From: Chondrus crispus
Lineage: Eukaryota; Rhodophyta; Florideophyceae; Gigartinales; Gigartinaceae
Reading direction: 5' to 3'
NCBI RefSeq assembly: GCF_000350225.1
Contig: NW_005179146.1
Coordinates: forward strand, 1-64,000
DNA: 64,000 nt
Shown here: piece after piece, positions 48,839 to 60,078 of the stretch
Layout: each line of letters opens with the position of its first letter
Numbering within the stretch: the stretch's first letter is position 1
Translations under genes and position numbers: made by a program
Notes under the pieces: generated by a model
Told to the model about the DNA's origin: nothing
The model's input: the letters and a program-made list of their open reading frames with translations, nothing else
Database searches by the model: none

Positions 48839-49581
48839 GGAGGCTGTCGTAAATCAGCATTAAAGCAATATTGAGTGCATGGAGTAATGTAGGTATGATG
48901 TGTGTTTGCATTGCAGGAGCATACACTGCAATATACATGAGCTGAGCACTGCCGATTGCGGTTGTGGGCGCGAAATGCATCGTTCCCGACGAGAACTGAA
49001 GGCGTGGGGTATGTCTAGGCGTTGTCCACGCCGTATCCCTTGGTTATCCCTTGGATGGGACACAGCGGCGTGTAAGTGGATGTGGAATGAATGGCATGAA
49101 AAGATCTAGACTCTGCGTCAGAAGCAGCCGCTCGGTATGAAATGGGTGTTACCCATTTTCGTGGACGGTGTAGCGTGCAAGAAGTATGATGCGTGTTGCA
49201 GGAAAGTGTAGATGAGTTGTACGCGCCCGATTGGAGGAAGGCGAAGGAAGGTTTAAGAGGGGGAAGAAGTTGGTCGGTGTGGGGTAAATCAAATTGAGGA
49301 AGAGTGAGATAGCGGTGAAGATAGCGGTGAAGATAGGGGTGAAGATAGCAGAGAAGAGGTTGGGTGCGAAATAATGAACTCATACGAATGCCTCATATGC
49401 GGTTGTGGCAAGGTGTGGCAAGGTGGAAGGGAGGTTTTGAGGATGGGTGGCGGAGAGAAGAGCAAGCCAAAGTTCGACGCAGGGTTGAACCTTTCCCGCA
49501 GAGCATATGCACCTTCTCAGCAATCAGGTGCGCTTTTGCCTTTTGTGCTCACGACCTGCTCCACTACCAGTCCGTGAGGTA
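48839..49581. other. Intergenic, no gene recognised
   Basis: Short frames only. Contains a direct repeat of GAAGATAGCGGTGAA near 49314-49350 and a GGTGTGGCAAGGTGG-type repeat near 49405-49430. Confidence 0.4.
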
Positions 49582-50479
49582 CAGAGGGCCCTACTCATAA
49601 GTGCCGCCCTGTGTAAGACCCCAACATTGGCACTATTGGGAGACGGCATTAATAGGTGACGTCGTCACATCTATTTTCATGCATTCGGTAATTAACGTCT
49701 GCCTACTCCGCGTTGGGTCTCTGTCGTGTTTTGCAGTGAGAAACGCGCACTTTGCGGACCTCAGATACGATAGAGCGTCTGAAACTTGACATTCGGTAGC
49801 CAAATCTTGCAGCTCTCCAAACAATTCCGCAATCTCAACGATAGAGGGGACAGTCCTTCGCTCTCTCGCGTCCTCTGTGCTCCCATCTTCATCACTTGAT
49901 TGCGTTGTAGTTGTGTTCGTCACACCCTGAACTGACTCAAAAACGTCCATGGCATCATTAACAAACGCCTCTACCACACTTTCGTCGGACTCAATATTTA
50001 CCCACCGTTCCACATGAGAAATCCGAGCAGCTTAGCCTCTAGATTTGGGACCCATACGGCCTGACGGGTCTTCAATTGCAGTGATTGGGCTTCTTGTTGG
50101 CTACGCGGAGTAATTTGGGAGCAGTTGCGCTGATGTTTCGCACGGTGCGCCCTGCGATGCCGAACTGCCGCTCATTGCTTCGGTACAGTGTCCCTTTTCG
50201 AGCAGATCTGCAATGTCTAGCTTCTACGCTATTGTCAGGCGCTTGCGCGTTGCGTTTTTTATTTCCGGAACCGGATCCATAAGGAGGACAAGCTAAGGTC
50301 TGTGAACGCTGTTCGGCGAATGGAATGCCGCTTTCACATGTTTTCACGCGCGACGGACGAACGGCTACATAACACCTGGACCCGTGTGACACGTGGCACT
50401 CTTCGTGTTCGTACGTCTGGCCGGCATTAATGGGAGGGTGGCATTAGCAAATGCGGCACTAATGAGAGTCCCCTCCCTG
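49582..50479 (-). mobile_element. Pogo-type transposon, 898 bp, internally deleted
   Basis: Ends CAGAGGGCCCTACTCATAAG and, inverted, CAGGGAGGGGACTCTCATTA; both continue into GTGCCGC. Flanked by TA (49580-49581, 50480-50481). Subterminal GCACTA/GCATTA motifs recur three times per end. Contains the transposase remnant 49633-50392. Confidence 0.7.
49633..50392 (-). pseudogene. Pogo-like transposase remnant lacking the DDE core
   Basis: The upstream part (50280-50090) has a CENP-B/pogo-type helix-turn-helix in pieces (KRLTIA, LDIADLLEKG, then after a frame change RQFGIAGRTVRNISATAPKLL). The downstream part (50013-49633) is an open frame whose helical C-terminus (IAELFGELQDLATECQVSDA, ending RSRQTLITECMKI) is typical of pogo/Tigger proteins. 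The catalytic D-D-D region is missing, so the element is dead. Assigned from pattern and from the TA-flanked inverted ends; moderate confidence. Confidence 0.5.
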
Positions 50480-50518
50480 TAGGAGCAAAATTTTAAGGAA
50501 AGTTTAAATGCTACAGTA

Positions 50519-50817
50519 CAGTGCCTCCTACGATATAGTGCTATAGCGTGACATACCTCTAGCTATGGTACTATTGGGGGGATGGCACTATATAAAGGAG
50601 ACTCAAATACATAAATTTGGGGACAAAGCACACTGCTATCACAAACACAACAAAGCCTGTATAACACAACTACAGTAAATAACTTCATCCTTTGAGTACT
50701 GAACCATGCCGGATGATACACGTGTGAGCTTATGATAACCTGTGCCAGAGGGTGAGCCATAGCACTATATAGAGGGAAGCACTACTAAAGTAGGCACTAT
50801 TGAGCGACCCCCCCCTG
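50519..50817 (+). mobile_element. 299-bp pogo-type MITE
   Basis: Begins CAGTGCCTCCTACGATATAG and ends GAGCGACCCCCCCCTG, with TA on both sides (50517-50518, 50818-50819). Same subterminal motif spacing as the 898-bp element. No coding content. Confidence 0.6.
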
Positions 50818-50819
50818 TA

Positions 50820-52272
50820 GTGTGAAAATTGATTTTGGCGGCACGGAGGTGACCCAGACGGAGGGGTGGGGTATTTCGAGATCGCCGAAGTCTCTCGCCC
50901 ACTTCAACCACTCCTGCTCGTTCTCTTGCGCCGCCCTAGTCATTTAATTGACGCAAACGCACTGAGGAAAACTTTCCCTTCCCAGCGATACTGTTCTGGG
51001 AGCGTGCTTCCGACTACTTCCCCTGCTGTCGGGGAGAGAAGGTGAAAGAAGCGAGTCGCTCTCCACGCCTCCGCCAGGTGCATCTTTGATTTTGTCGAAC
51101 CAATGTGAGTTAGAGAATGTCCTTCAAGTCACACATTGCATCATCTTTGCCCTGTGGTTCTCCCCGCGCTGCAGGCCGTGCTGACAGGCCGGTCGACCGG
51201 GCTCGCGGTGGTGCTGGTTGCGCTGTGGTGGCCGTCGCGGTCGCGCGCGCTGCCGTTCTACTCCGACGCGACGCACTACGACCCGAAGCGGATCGTGCTG
51301 TGTCTGGGGGAGAACCTGACATATTTGCGGCGCGATAAAGCTCGGTTCTGGAAACACGCGTACCACGCGATGGTAGTGCCCACAGCTATTCCTGATCTCC
51401 CGCCAGGAGCATCTTCACATTACAACAGTAGCGCTTCCCACCGATACCTCCTCCGCAATCACCTGCTTCGATTGTGAGGCGTGCAAAGACGAGACGTGTT
51501 GTGTGCGATGCGTCAGCTAAGGAAAGGTCAGGGAATACAATAAAAGCTTGCCTCACGCTACCTTTTAGGCGTATGCCGTCAAGCTCGCAGACAAATTGGA
51601 TAAAAGTCGCCTGGCAAAATTCACACTAAAATTCGGCTCCTCACGGACAGCTACGGCATGCCCGCTCACGGATGTCACAGACATCGTCGCGCCGAGCGCG
51701 ACGGGCTGATGCCGTTTTTCACGGTTTTGTACATGCACCCTTCCAAGGGTACGGTATGTGCGCAAATGAAGGAAGCACAGGGAGCTACGAGCAGAACGAG
51801 ATTGACGAGACAGTAAAGTTTTACGCAAGTCGAGGATTGGCTGTCGAGGATTGGCTGAGACAGTAAAGTTTTACGCAAGCAAGTCGAGGATTGGCTGTCG
51901 AGGGGGGGCTGTCGAGAGGTGGCTGTCGACGGTTGGCTATCCTCCGCGGCTCTCGCTCTTGTCATAAAATTATATTCTTGCACACACCATCAAGTTGCGT
52001 CGCGGGTGTTGAGCGCAGGTTGTCGCCTGAAATTTGGCGAGAGCCAACAGTCCAATGAAAAGGCTCCATGGCCGCCGCCATCGCTCGATGGTTGGCTGAT
52101 GATGATTTAGGGTGCGTACCATTGTAGATTTAATGATTAATCAGCGCGGCGGAGCGGCGCGCACCGGAGCCCTGTTCTGGTTGCCATAAAGTCGGGGTGA
52201 CCGGGTCACTGTAGACCCGATCACCTGAAGAAACGACATACATTTTCCAGATATCCCTGGCTTGCCTTTTAG
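50820..52272. other. Intergenic, no gene recognised
   Basis: A 113-codon plus frame at 51136-51477 (ending in PFYSDATHYDPKRIVLCLGE-like sequence) is not a family I know and has no conserved features; it could be a gene fragment. 52190-52272 immediately precedes the truncated Sel1 pseudogene; its last bases CTTTTAG look like a splice acceptor but may be only a breakpoint. Confidence 0.4.
51805..51945 (+). repeat. Short direct repeats
   Basis: GACAGTAAAGTTTTACGCAA occurs twice (51810, 51859), and GGATTGGCTGTCGA/GGTGGCTGTCGA units are repeated around them. Confidence 0.85.
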
Positions 52273-53257
52273 ACGTCGATGCGATGGTGAGCCTCCGTAA
52301 TTTGCTCGTGCGAGCAGAAGGCGCCGAAGGAGTTGAGGGTATCGTGGTGCGATCTATGGAGCTATATGAGCGCGCTATCGAGGAGGGTGACGACGTCGAT
52401 GCAATGGTGAACCTCGGTAATTTGCTCGCAAGAGGTGCCGAAGGAGTAGATCGTGACGCAGTGCGATCTGTGGAGCTGTATAAGCACGCTATCGAGAAGG
52501 GTGAGGACGTCGATGCGATGATTCACCTCGATTTTTTGCTCGCAAAAGGTGCCGAAGGAGTAGAGCGTGACGCGGTGCGATCTATGGAGCTGCTTGAGCG
52601 CGCTATCGAGAAGGGTGAGGACGTCACTGAGATGTTTAACCTCGGTGTTTTGCTTGCAGAAGGTGGCGAAGGAATTGAGGGTAACGCGGTGCCAGCTATG
52701 GAGCTGATGAGCGCGCTATCGAGGAGGGTGAGGACGTAAATGCAATGTATAACCTCGGTAATTTGCTGAAACAAAGAGCCGAAGGAGTAGAGCGTGACGC
52801 GGTGCGAGCTATGGAGCTATACGAGCGCGCTATCGAGAAGGGTGAGGACGCCGATGCGATGGTGAACCTCGGTAATTCGCTGAAACAAGGCGCCGAAGGA
52901 GTACAGAGTGATGGAGTACGAGCTGTGGCTGTGGCACTGTATGATCGTGCAATGGCGAAAGGAAATTCAGGTAATGCGACTTGCAATCTTGCGATGATGT
53001 TGAGGGACGGAGCGGAAGGGGTGGAGCGCAATGCGGTGCGTGCGGTGGAGCTGTTTGAGATGGACATGGGAACGGAAGCAGAGCAAGTCAATGGTGTCAT
53101 GATGCGGGACGGGGCGGACGGGGTGGCCTGCGATACGGATGGAGCGATACGGTTGTACGAGATGGCGGTCGAGGAAGACAAGAACGCGGAGGCGGTAGCC
53201 ACGCTTGCGGCGTTGCGGCGAGACAGATCAGATGGCAGTACGCGGGACGAGGGGTGA
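52273..53257 (+). pseudogene. 5'-truncated Sel1-repeat pseudogene
   Basis: Homology to the 54583 gene starts abruptly inside a unit (DVDAMVSLRNLL). Four units follow in one frame (to TGA 52737-52739), with a one-base loss near 52708 (CTGATGAGCG for CTGTATGAGCG). Four units and the family tail follow in the next frame to 53257. The last units match the big gene closely (ALYDRAMAKGNSGNATCNLA), and its 3' flank is shared to 53577. The transmembrane and middle regions are absent. Confidence 0.85.
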
Positions 53258-53936
53258 GTGAGAACAGAGGAAGGCGGGATGGAAGGCGGGATGGAAGGCG
53301 TGGGCAGTGGGGGAGGAAAGTGCCGCATGGATAGGCGGCGTAATGACATATTTTTAGTGTAAATGTTTGCGGTGTAATTATTATTTTATAAGACAACAGT
53401 AACACGTGTACAGTAGTGCATTCATCATCGCCGCGATGGCCTTCTTCTACAGCAGGAGCGGGGAGAGGAGAGGAAGATAGGGACAAAGGAGGACGGAGCG
53501 GGACGGCAGAGTTGCGGGCGAGTCTCCGACACCGGTGGCCAACGTCGACTCGGAGTTAATCGAAAACACTCGTCTATACTTTTCTCTTAACTCTCTTTGT
53601 TGGTCTCGGGACCAGATTGACAGTGGACACGCTGAGCTTGCTACTGTACAGTACCGGCGCTGGACATAATTTAAATGGGAGATTCTGTGATTGGCGCTGC
53701 AAGCGATCGCCCTAGATCTACAGCTTTTAGCCAATTTAAATTTGGGGTATGGGTCGGCGCGCTGGAGATGCCGAGATGCGAGGGATGCGAGGCGGGTTCT
53801 CCCTGGTTGTAAATAAAGTTTTTTATCATTCGCGATATGCACCGTGATTTTAATACGTATTTTAATGTGTACCTTATCATACCCTTGTAAACATACCTGC
53901 TGTCTACAGCAGCCTACATAGGCCACTGATTGTCTT

Positions 53937-53985
53937 CCACAGTGTAATCTGGTGCGCGTAACTCGCGCACCAGATTCCACTGTGG
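53937..53985. repeat. 49-bp hairpin
   Basis: Arms of 22 nt (CCACAGTG, one mismatch, AATCTGGTGCGCG) around a 5-nt centre. Separated by three bases from a second, perfect hairpin. Confidence 0.88.
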
Positions 53986-53988
53986 ATT

Positions 53989-54035
53989 GATTATCTATAT
54001 CTCCCAGCGGCCGCCGCTGGGAGATATAGATAATC
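53989..54035. repeat. 47-bp perfect hairpin
   Basis: 22-nt arms (GATTATCTATATCTCCCAGC and two more bases) with a 3-nt centre CCG. Back to back with 53937-53985. Confidence 0.92.
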
Positions 54036-54582
54036 AAATTAAATTTACGACGGTGTGCATCTGAGGCAGGCGAAGGCTCCCATGCCTCACATGAGCCAAA
54101 CATCTGGTGATGTTGATTGTTGTGGGGAACTCGTATTGGACAATTAAATACTGTAAGCCCTATCTCAACAAGCCCTATCTCAACAAGCCCTCGTTGAATC
54201 CCTTGGCGAAATCCAAGTGTGCCCGTGCCCGCCTTGTTGGATCGCATGCCTGCCATCTCGAGATCACCTTCAACCTCTTCTGTGGCCTCGTGAATGGCCA
54301 CCGGCCCCTTTGCGCCTGATTCTGTCTTTACGGTAAGTCGTGCACCAAAATGGACAAACGACACCGCACATAACTTACGTATAACATACGGCCGGCCCGT
54401 TCGCGTACCTGCCTCCCCCATCTTCCGCAAGCTAAACGCATTCCACCCCTTACCTACCGAAAAACATCAACTCGTTTCACAGCAAGACCGACCGCAACCG
54501 CCATCTGCCCCCCAAGACGTTTCGAAAATATACTCCTTCACATCACATCTTTTCCCTTGTCGCCAACTCGTCATCCTGAACA

Positions 54583-57500
54583 ATGGTGCTGGACCATCTC
54601 AAGGACAACTTCTACATCGTCCTGTTTGCGTATTTCGCGGCCTTCCTGCCGTGGACCGCGTTGACAGCTTTCGACTTTATCTCACCGGCGTGGCGCAAGG
54701 CACGCCACGTACGCAACGCAGGATACATCAACCTGTTCCTCAGCGGTGTCCCAGCTCTTTACATCTTATTTTACATTGTGATTCAAAATGGGAACGATAC
54801 CAAGGAAATGTTCACGGCGATTGTCGCATTGCTATTTGCGCTGCTGTATTTCTTGCGGACAGCGTGGGGCTTGTGGCAGCTTCGCATGTTTGTGACGTGG
54901 GCTTCCAAGAGTATTCAAGCTCTGCGGGCGCTGGGGATTCATTATAAGCCTCCGGTTGCTAAAAAGAGCAAAGATGCCAAAGAGAGCAAAGATAAGCGTA
55001 GGCGAGGAAAGGGCAAGAACGAAGGCCAGGACAAAACGAAGGTCCTGTCTGCGGATGAGATGGCGGATGAGCTGTTAGTCAGCGACGAACTCATCGAGAA
55101 TCGCCTTTTTCATGGAAATGCCCGTTGTTACATGCAGTTCGAAGACATGGATATCACGACGGACTCATCGCAAGGCCACATTGTTCTCCAGCGTCTTCTG
55201 TCCATACCAATCCGATACGTGTATTATACGGTGTTGTGGTGCTTTGGGCGAAAGAGTGTGCCGAAAGTGCGTCGGGTGCCTTACGAACCGGAGGAGGTTT
55301 GGCTGCGGTGGTCTGTAGCGTTTGCTGCTCAAGGACTGGGAGGGTGGATGAAGGAGTTTCGATTTGCAGCGAAAGCCGACGAAGATTTGTCGAGTTCGAA
55401 CAATATGCAGCAGTACAAGAATCGACGGGACTACGTGGCGAGCCGAGTGCTGGCCACGGCTGGATTAGAGCTGTGGCTGGGACGTTGCGTACCGCTGGGT
55501 GAGGACTCAGTTGTGTCGAAGACAGAACTATTGCAAAAAGTAGCCGAGTCAGGCTGCGGTTTGCCGTTTGATGCAAAACAGGTGAATGTGATGGAGTCAC
55601 CTGAAGAGGGGTACAGGTCGTACGCTCTGAAACTGTCGGGGATCATGCAGGACATGCCGGTTTCGTTTGGGAAAGAAATCGAGGGGTTTGATATCGAGAG
55701 AGTAGAGTGGCTGGCGATCTTGCTGAACATGGGGGGTGAAGTCATGTCAAAGAAGGAGGCCCAGAACACCAAGCGGGAGGAAAGTAAGTCCGAGTCGTTG
55801 CCGCACAATGATTTTGCAATGGAGAATCTGCGGGAGCAGCTGGGGATCGGGGAGAAGTTCCTTGGGGAAGTTGTGCAGGGGAGAAGCATTGCCAGTCTGA
55901 GTGCGTTCCCGCTGCCGGAATGGTGCTTTCATTTGGTGTCGGGTGAGAACCGAATGGTGACGAAGATCGGAGAGCTGATGGATTGCGGGCTGGCACTGAT
56001 GGCCGGGGGTCAGGTACGATTTATGGTTGAGAAAGATGAGCGTTGGGAGAAGCGCTGTATTGGACCAGAGACGACAGAGACTGGAGCATTTTTGAACGGT
56101 GACGAGGTATGCACGGATGAAATTGAATCGAAAAGTAATGGTGTATTTACAACGCATGTGCGGTTAGAAGAAGCGAGGCTTGCATATCAGTTTGGTGTAC
56201 CACTGCAAGAGTTTGAACATGTAGAGCAGACGCTGACTTTCATGGGTCATTCTCTTGAAAGCCTACGAACAAGACTCGGAGGATGGGTGAAGGGAAACGA
56301 AGATGCACAGGCCAGGGCTTGGAGACCTGTTTTGTTTAAAAGTGGAGAAAGGAAAACAATGTGGGAGAAAGTCGGGGGTCTGTCTGCAGAGCTGTCACAA
56401 ACGGTTTGTGAGAGAGGTGAGAAATGTGTTCTGAAAGATCGTGGGGTCCAATCGCGGTTGGTATGGGAGTTGCAAAACATTGTTCGAGAGGGAATGTGTG
56501 GAGCTGAAGGGTGCCCGAGTGCGATACGGGCAGTGGCACTATGCCTACTTAGTTTCCCTGCGATCGAAGTGACAAGGATGGAAGGTGGGATTGGAGGGGC
56601 TGGGGAGCAACAGAGGTCGAGGGAAGCGGGAGAAGTGGAGATCAAGCAAGGAGAGAGCTGTGTGACTCTCGTATTGGGAAGCGGGGAAGAAGCACAAGAC
56701 CAGACGGGCAGGATCAAGACGGTTGAGTTGACCATAACGGCGATGTGCGCCCCGCAACAGACTAAGCTCGATGTTCGACTCCAGTACACAAGCGAGCATG
56801 TGCATGAAGTGAGTGTACGGTTACGTCGTGGGGAAAATGGTGCAGAGGGGGTGTTCGAGTGGGAGTGGTGGCGAGATGCGGCGATGGGGCGCATGGAGGG
56901 CCTAAAGCGATGGCAAGAGAATCACGAAATGGAAGCAGTGGAATTCCGTACGTCTAGACTCCCAATAGACTCTGGTTTGCGGATTGTGGATTCAGCGGTA
57001 AGGGAGAGTGGGCATGAGTTTGTGACGTGGGCGGGATGGGAACCGTTCCGAACGAAACATTGCAAACTTGAAGTTGAGAGTGAGAAACTGCTGGTGGAGT
57101 TTGCCGTGACACGGCAGCCAGGGTCCCTTGCTGTGAGAAACAAGAAAATATATTACAGTGTCGACCGTATGGTGGGAAGGAGACGCTCTGTCGGGTATGC
57201 AGAAGCAAAGCGTGAGTCGATCCGTGATGGGTGTCTCATTGTGAGAGAAGCACTTATAGAAGGCACGAGGGTTGTGGAAAGTGGCACGGCGCTGTCGAAC
57301 CAGACTGAAGACACCAAGGACGTGATTCGTAAGGCCGAGAATCTGATTGGCGGAGGACATGAAAATTTCGGGCGGGCCATTTTTCTGCTCAAGGTAGCGG
57401 CACTGGAGAGGAATGACATTGGCGCTCTGTGCACATGTGTGGAGCTTTTGAGGAAAGGGGGGCCGACAGGGATGCATGCGGGGAGGACATCGAACTTGAG

Positions 57501-60078
57501 AGAAGCGGCGCAAATGATCAAAGTGTTCTTTCATGCTAAGTTGCATACAAGCTTGACATCTACGTCAACACGCGGTGACGATGGGTTTGAGAAGTTGTTT
57601 GATTTGTTTGCAAAGCTAGTGATGGAGCAGAGTTGTGATGGAGTGATCGTGGATTTGTTCGTAGATGCGCTCGAAGATGCGATTGAGTTTGACGTGGCCG
57701 GAAACCTTCGAAAATTTCATGCATGGATACGAAAAGCGATTGTGTGTTCCCGGAAATGGAATCAGTTGGACAAGCTTGCCAATTTTTCGGACTTGGCGGT
57801 TGGAAATGGCGGGGATGTGAAGTCGAGGGAGGCAAAAGGTGATGGTGCTGGAAAGGAGGCCTTTTTCTCCGAAGGAAAGGTGACCGAGTGTGACGATATG
57901 ACGTATGATCTTGTTGGCAAGGCTTTACTGGAACGCATGATAAGCGAATACGCGACGTTGTCTTCAAGAGAAGGAATTTGGATTGTGCTGGGTACTGCCG
58001 GACAGGGGGCTCCTTGGTGTGCGAGAGAGAGACAATATGCGGGAAGTCAGGATGAGAATTCAAGCGGACACGCCATGAATAGCCTTGGAGTTCTTTTCCA
58101 GCTAGGGGCACGAGGGGTGGGTCGTGACGCTCCACAAGCCAAACTTCTATACGAGACTGCGATCGAAGAGAATGAAAACTGTAAGGCGATGTATAACCTC
58201 GCTTTTTTGCTGAAACAAGGTGCCGAAGGAGTAGAGCGTGACGCAGTGCGATCTATGGAGCTGTATGAGCGCGCTATCGAGAAGGGTGAGGACGTCGATG
58301 CAATGGTGAACCTGGGTGTTTTGCTGAAAGAAGGTGCCGAAGGAGTAGAGCGTAACGCCGTGCGATCTATGGGCCTGTATGAGCGCGCTATCGAGAAGGG
58401 TGACGACGTCGGTGCCATGGTGAATCTCGGTAATTTGCTCTCAGAAGGTGGGGAAGGAGTAGAGCGTGACGCAGTGCGATGTATGGAGCTGTATGAGCGC
58501 GCAATCGAGAAGGGTGACCACGTCGGTGCAATGGTGAACCTGGGTGTTTTGCTCGAAGAAGGTGCCGAAGGAGTAGAGCGTGACGCAGTGCGATGTATGG
58601 AGCTGTATGAGCGCGCTATCGAGAAGGGTGAGCACGTCGGTGCCATGGTGAATCTCGCTATTTTGCTCTCAGAAGGTGGGGATGGAGTAGAGCGTGACGC
58701 AGTGCGATCTATGGAGCTGTATGAGCGCGCTATCGAGAAGGGTGAGGACGTCCGTGCCATGGTGAATCTCGGTAATTTGCTGAAACAAGGAGCCGAAGGA
58801 GTAGAGCGTGACGCAGTGCGATCTATGGAGCTGTATGAGCGCGCTATCGAGAAGGGTGAGCACGTCGGTGCCATGGTGAATCTCGGTAATTTGCTCTCAG
58901 AAGGTGCCGAAGGAGTAGAACGTGACGCAGTGCGATGTATGGAGCTGTATGAGCGCGCTATTGAGAAGGGTGACCACGTCGGTGCCATGGTGAATCTCGG
59001 TAATTTGCTGAAACAAGGAGCCGAAGGAGTAGAGCGTGACGCAGTGCGATGTATGGAGCTGTATGAGCGCGCTATCGAGAAGGGTGACCACGTCGTGCCA
59101 ATGGTGAACTTGGGTGTTTTGCTGCAACAAGGTGCCGAAGGAGTAGAGCGTGACGCAGTGCGATCTATGGAGCTGTATGAGCGCGCTATCGAGAAGGGTG
59201 AGCACGTCGATGCGATGTACAACCTCGGTGTTTTGCTCTCAGAAGGTGCCAAAGGAGTAGAGCGTGACGCAGTGCGATCTATGGAGCTGTATGAGCGCGC
59301 TATTGAGAAGAGTGAGCACGTCGGTGCCATGGTGAATCTCGCTATTTTGCTGCAACAAGGTGCCGAAGGAGTAGAGCGTGACGCAGTGCGATCTATGGAG
59401 CTGTATGAGCGCGCTATCGAGAAGGGTGAGCACGTCGGTGCGATGTATAACCTCGGTCTTTTGCTGAAACAAGGTGCCGAAGGAGTAGAGCGTGACGCAG
59501 TGCGATCTATGGAGCTGTATGAGCGCGCTATCGAGAAGGGTGACGACGTCGATGCAATGGTGAACCTGGGTGTTTTGCTCGAAGAAGGTGCCGAAGGAGT
59601 AGAGCGTGACGCAGTGCGATGTATGGAGCTGTATGAGCGCGCTATCGAGAAGGGTGAGCACGTCGGTGCTATGGTGAATCTCGCTATTTTGCTCGAAGAA
59701 GGTGCCGAAGGAGTAGAGCGTGACGCGGTGCGCGCCGTGGCATTGTATGATCGTGCAATGGCGAAAGGAAATTCCGGTAACGCGACTTGCTATCTTGCGA
59801 TGACGTTAAGGGACGGGGCGGAAGGGGTGGAGCGCAATGCGGTGCGTGCGGTGGAGCTGTTTGAGATGGACATCAAGGAACGGAAGCAGAGCAAGTCAAT
59901 GGTGTGTCTTGGAGACATGTTGCGGGACGGGGCGGACGGGGTGGCCCGCGACACGGATCGGGCGATACAGTTGTACGAGATGGCGGTCGAGGAAGACAAC
60001 AACGCGGAGGCGGTAGCCCAACTTGCGGCGTTGCAGCGGGACAGATCAGACAGCAGTACGCGGGACGAGGGTGAGTGA
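54583..60078 (+). CDS. Large membrane-anchored Sel1-repeat protein, 1831 residues
   Basis: ATG at 54583 (context AACAATGG), stop TGA 60076-60078, no lesion. Three likely transmembrane helices at residues 11-32, 48-68 and 77-99, then a Lys/Arg-rich segment (about 125-153: KKSKDAKESKDKRRRGKGK). Residues about 155-1160 form a large region I cannot assign; it has no obvious catalytic motif. From 1163 there are 17 full 38-residue Sel1 units and a charged tail. Codon-level identity between units is very high, so the array expands and contracts: the left duplicate (2-2836) has 11. Yeast Hrd3/SEL1L show that membrane-linked Sel1 solenoids can scaffold ER complexes, but that role is only an analogy here. 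Probably an active gene. Confidence 0.92.
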   Translation: MVLDHLKDNFYIVLFAYFAAFLPWTALTAFDFISPAWRKARHVRNAGYINLFLSGVPALYILFYIVIQNGNDTKEMFTAIVALLFALLYFLRTAWGLWQLRMFVTWASKSIQALRALGIHYKPPVAKKSKDAKESKDKRRRGKGKNEGQDKTKVLSADEMADELLVSDELIENRLFHGNARCYMQFEDMDITTDSSQGHIVLQRLLSIPIRYVYYTVLWCFGRKSVPKVRRVPYEPEEVWLRWSVAFAAQGLGGWMKEFRFAAKADEDLSSSNNMQQYKNRRDYVASRVLATAGLELWLGRCVPLGEDSVVSKTELLQKVAESGCGLPFDAKQVNVMESPEEGYRSYALKLSGIMQDMPVSFGKEIEGFDIERVEWLAILLNMGGEVMSKKEAQNTKREESKSESLPHNDFAMENLREQLGIGEKFLGEVVQGRSIASLSAFPLPEWCFHLVSGENRMVTKIGELMDCGLALMAGGQVRFMVEKDERWEKRCIGPETTETGAFLNGDEVCTDEIESKSNGVFTTHVRLEEARLAYQFGVPLQEFEHVEQTLTFMGHSLESLRTRLGGWVKGNEDAQARAWRPVLFKSGERKTMWEKVGGLSAELSQTVCERGEKCVLKDRGVQSRLVWELQNIVREGMCGAEGCPSAIRAVALCLLSFPAIEVTRMEGGIGGAGEQQRSREAGEVEIKQGESCVTLVLGSGEEAQDQTGRIKTVELTITAMCAPQQTKLDVRLQYTSEHVHEVSVRLRRGENGAEGVFEWEWWRDAAMGRMEGLKRWQENHEMEAVEFRTSRLPIDSGLRIVDSAVRESGHEFVTWAGWEPFRTKHCKLEVESEKLLVEFAVTRQPGSLAVRNKKIYYSVDRMVGRRRSVGYAEAKRESIRDGCLIVREALIEGTRVVESGTALSNQTEDTKDVIRKAENLIGGGHENFGRAIFLLKVAALERNDIGALCTCVELLRKGGPTGMHAGRTSNLREAAQMIKVFFHAKLHTSLTSTSTRGDDGFEKLFDLFAKLVMEQSCDGVIVDLFVDALEDAIEFDVAGNLRKFHAWIRKAIVCSRKWNQLDKLANFSDLAVGNGGDVKSREAKGDGAGKEAFFSEGKVTECDDMTYDLVGKALLERMISEYATLSSREGIWIVLGTAGQGAPWCARERQYAGSQDENSSGHAMNSLGVLFQLGARGVGRDAPQAKLLYETAIEENENCKAMYNLAFLLKQGAEGVERDAVRSMELYERAIEKGEDVDAMVNLGVLLKEGAEGVERNAVRSMGLYERAIEKGDDVGAMVNLGNLLSEGGEGVERDAVRCMELYERAIEKGDHVGAMVNLGVLLEEGAEGVERDAVRCMELYERAIEKGEHVGAMVNLAILLSEGGDGVERDAVRSMELYERAIEKGEDVRAMVNLGNLLKQGAEGVERDAVRSMELYERAIEKGEHVGAMVNLGNLLSEGAEGVERDAVRCMELYERAIEKGDHVGAMVNLGNLLKQGAEGVERDAVRCMELYERAIEKGDHVVPMVNLGVLLQQGAEGVERDAVRSMELYERAIEKGEHVDAMYNLGVLLSEGAKGVERDAVRSMELYERAIEKSEHVGAMVNLAILLQQGAEGVERDAVRSMELYERAIEKGEHVGAMYNLGLLLKQGAEGVERDAVRSMELYERAIEKGDDVDAMVNLGVLLEEGAEGVERDAVRCMELYERAIEKGEHVGAMVNLAILLEEGAEGVERDAVRAVALYDRAMAKGNSGNATCYLAMTLRDGAEGVERNAVRAVELFEMDIKERKQSKSMVCLGDMLRDGADGVARDTDRAIQLYEMAVEEDNNAEAVAQLAALQRDRSDSSTRDEGE

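Larger units (their letters stand above)
53258..54582. other. Intergenic region upstream of the large Sel1 gene
   Basis: 53258-53577 is the family 3' flank (GAGTCTCCGACACCGG..., ACACGTGTACAGTAGTGC). 53640-54100 includes GTACAGTAC palindromes and two long hairpins. Near 54156-54190 a 17-bp unit (CCCTATCTCAACAAG) is repeated nearly three times. 54300-54582 is the likely promoter and leader of the gene at 54583; no clear TATA box. Confidence 0.5.

Noticed and set aside
51136..51477. 113-codon plus frame
   Set aside because: No recognisable domain and no repeat or flank evidence; mentioned only as a possible fragment.
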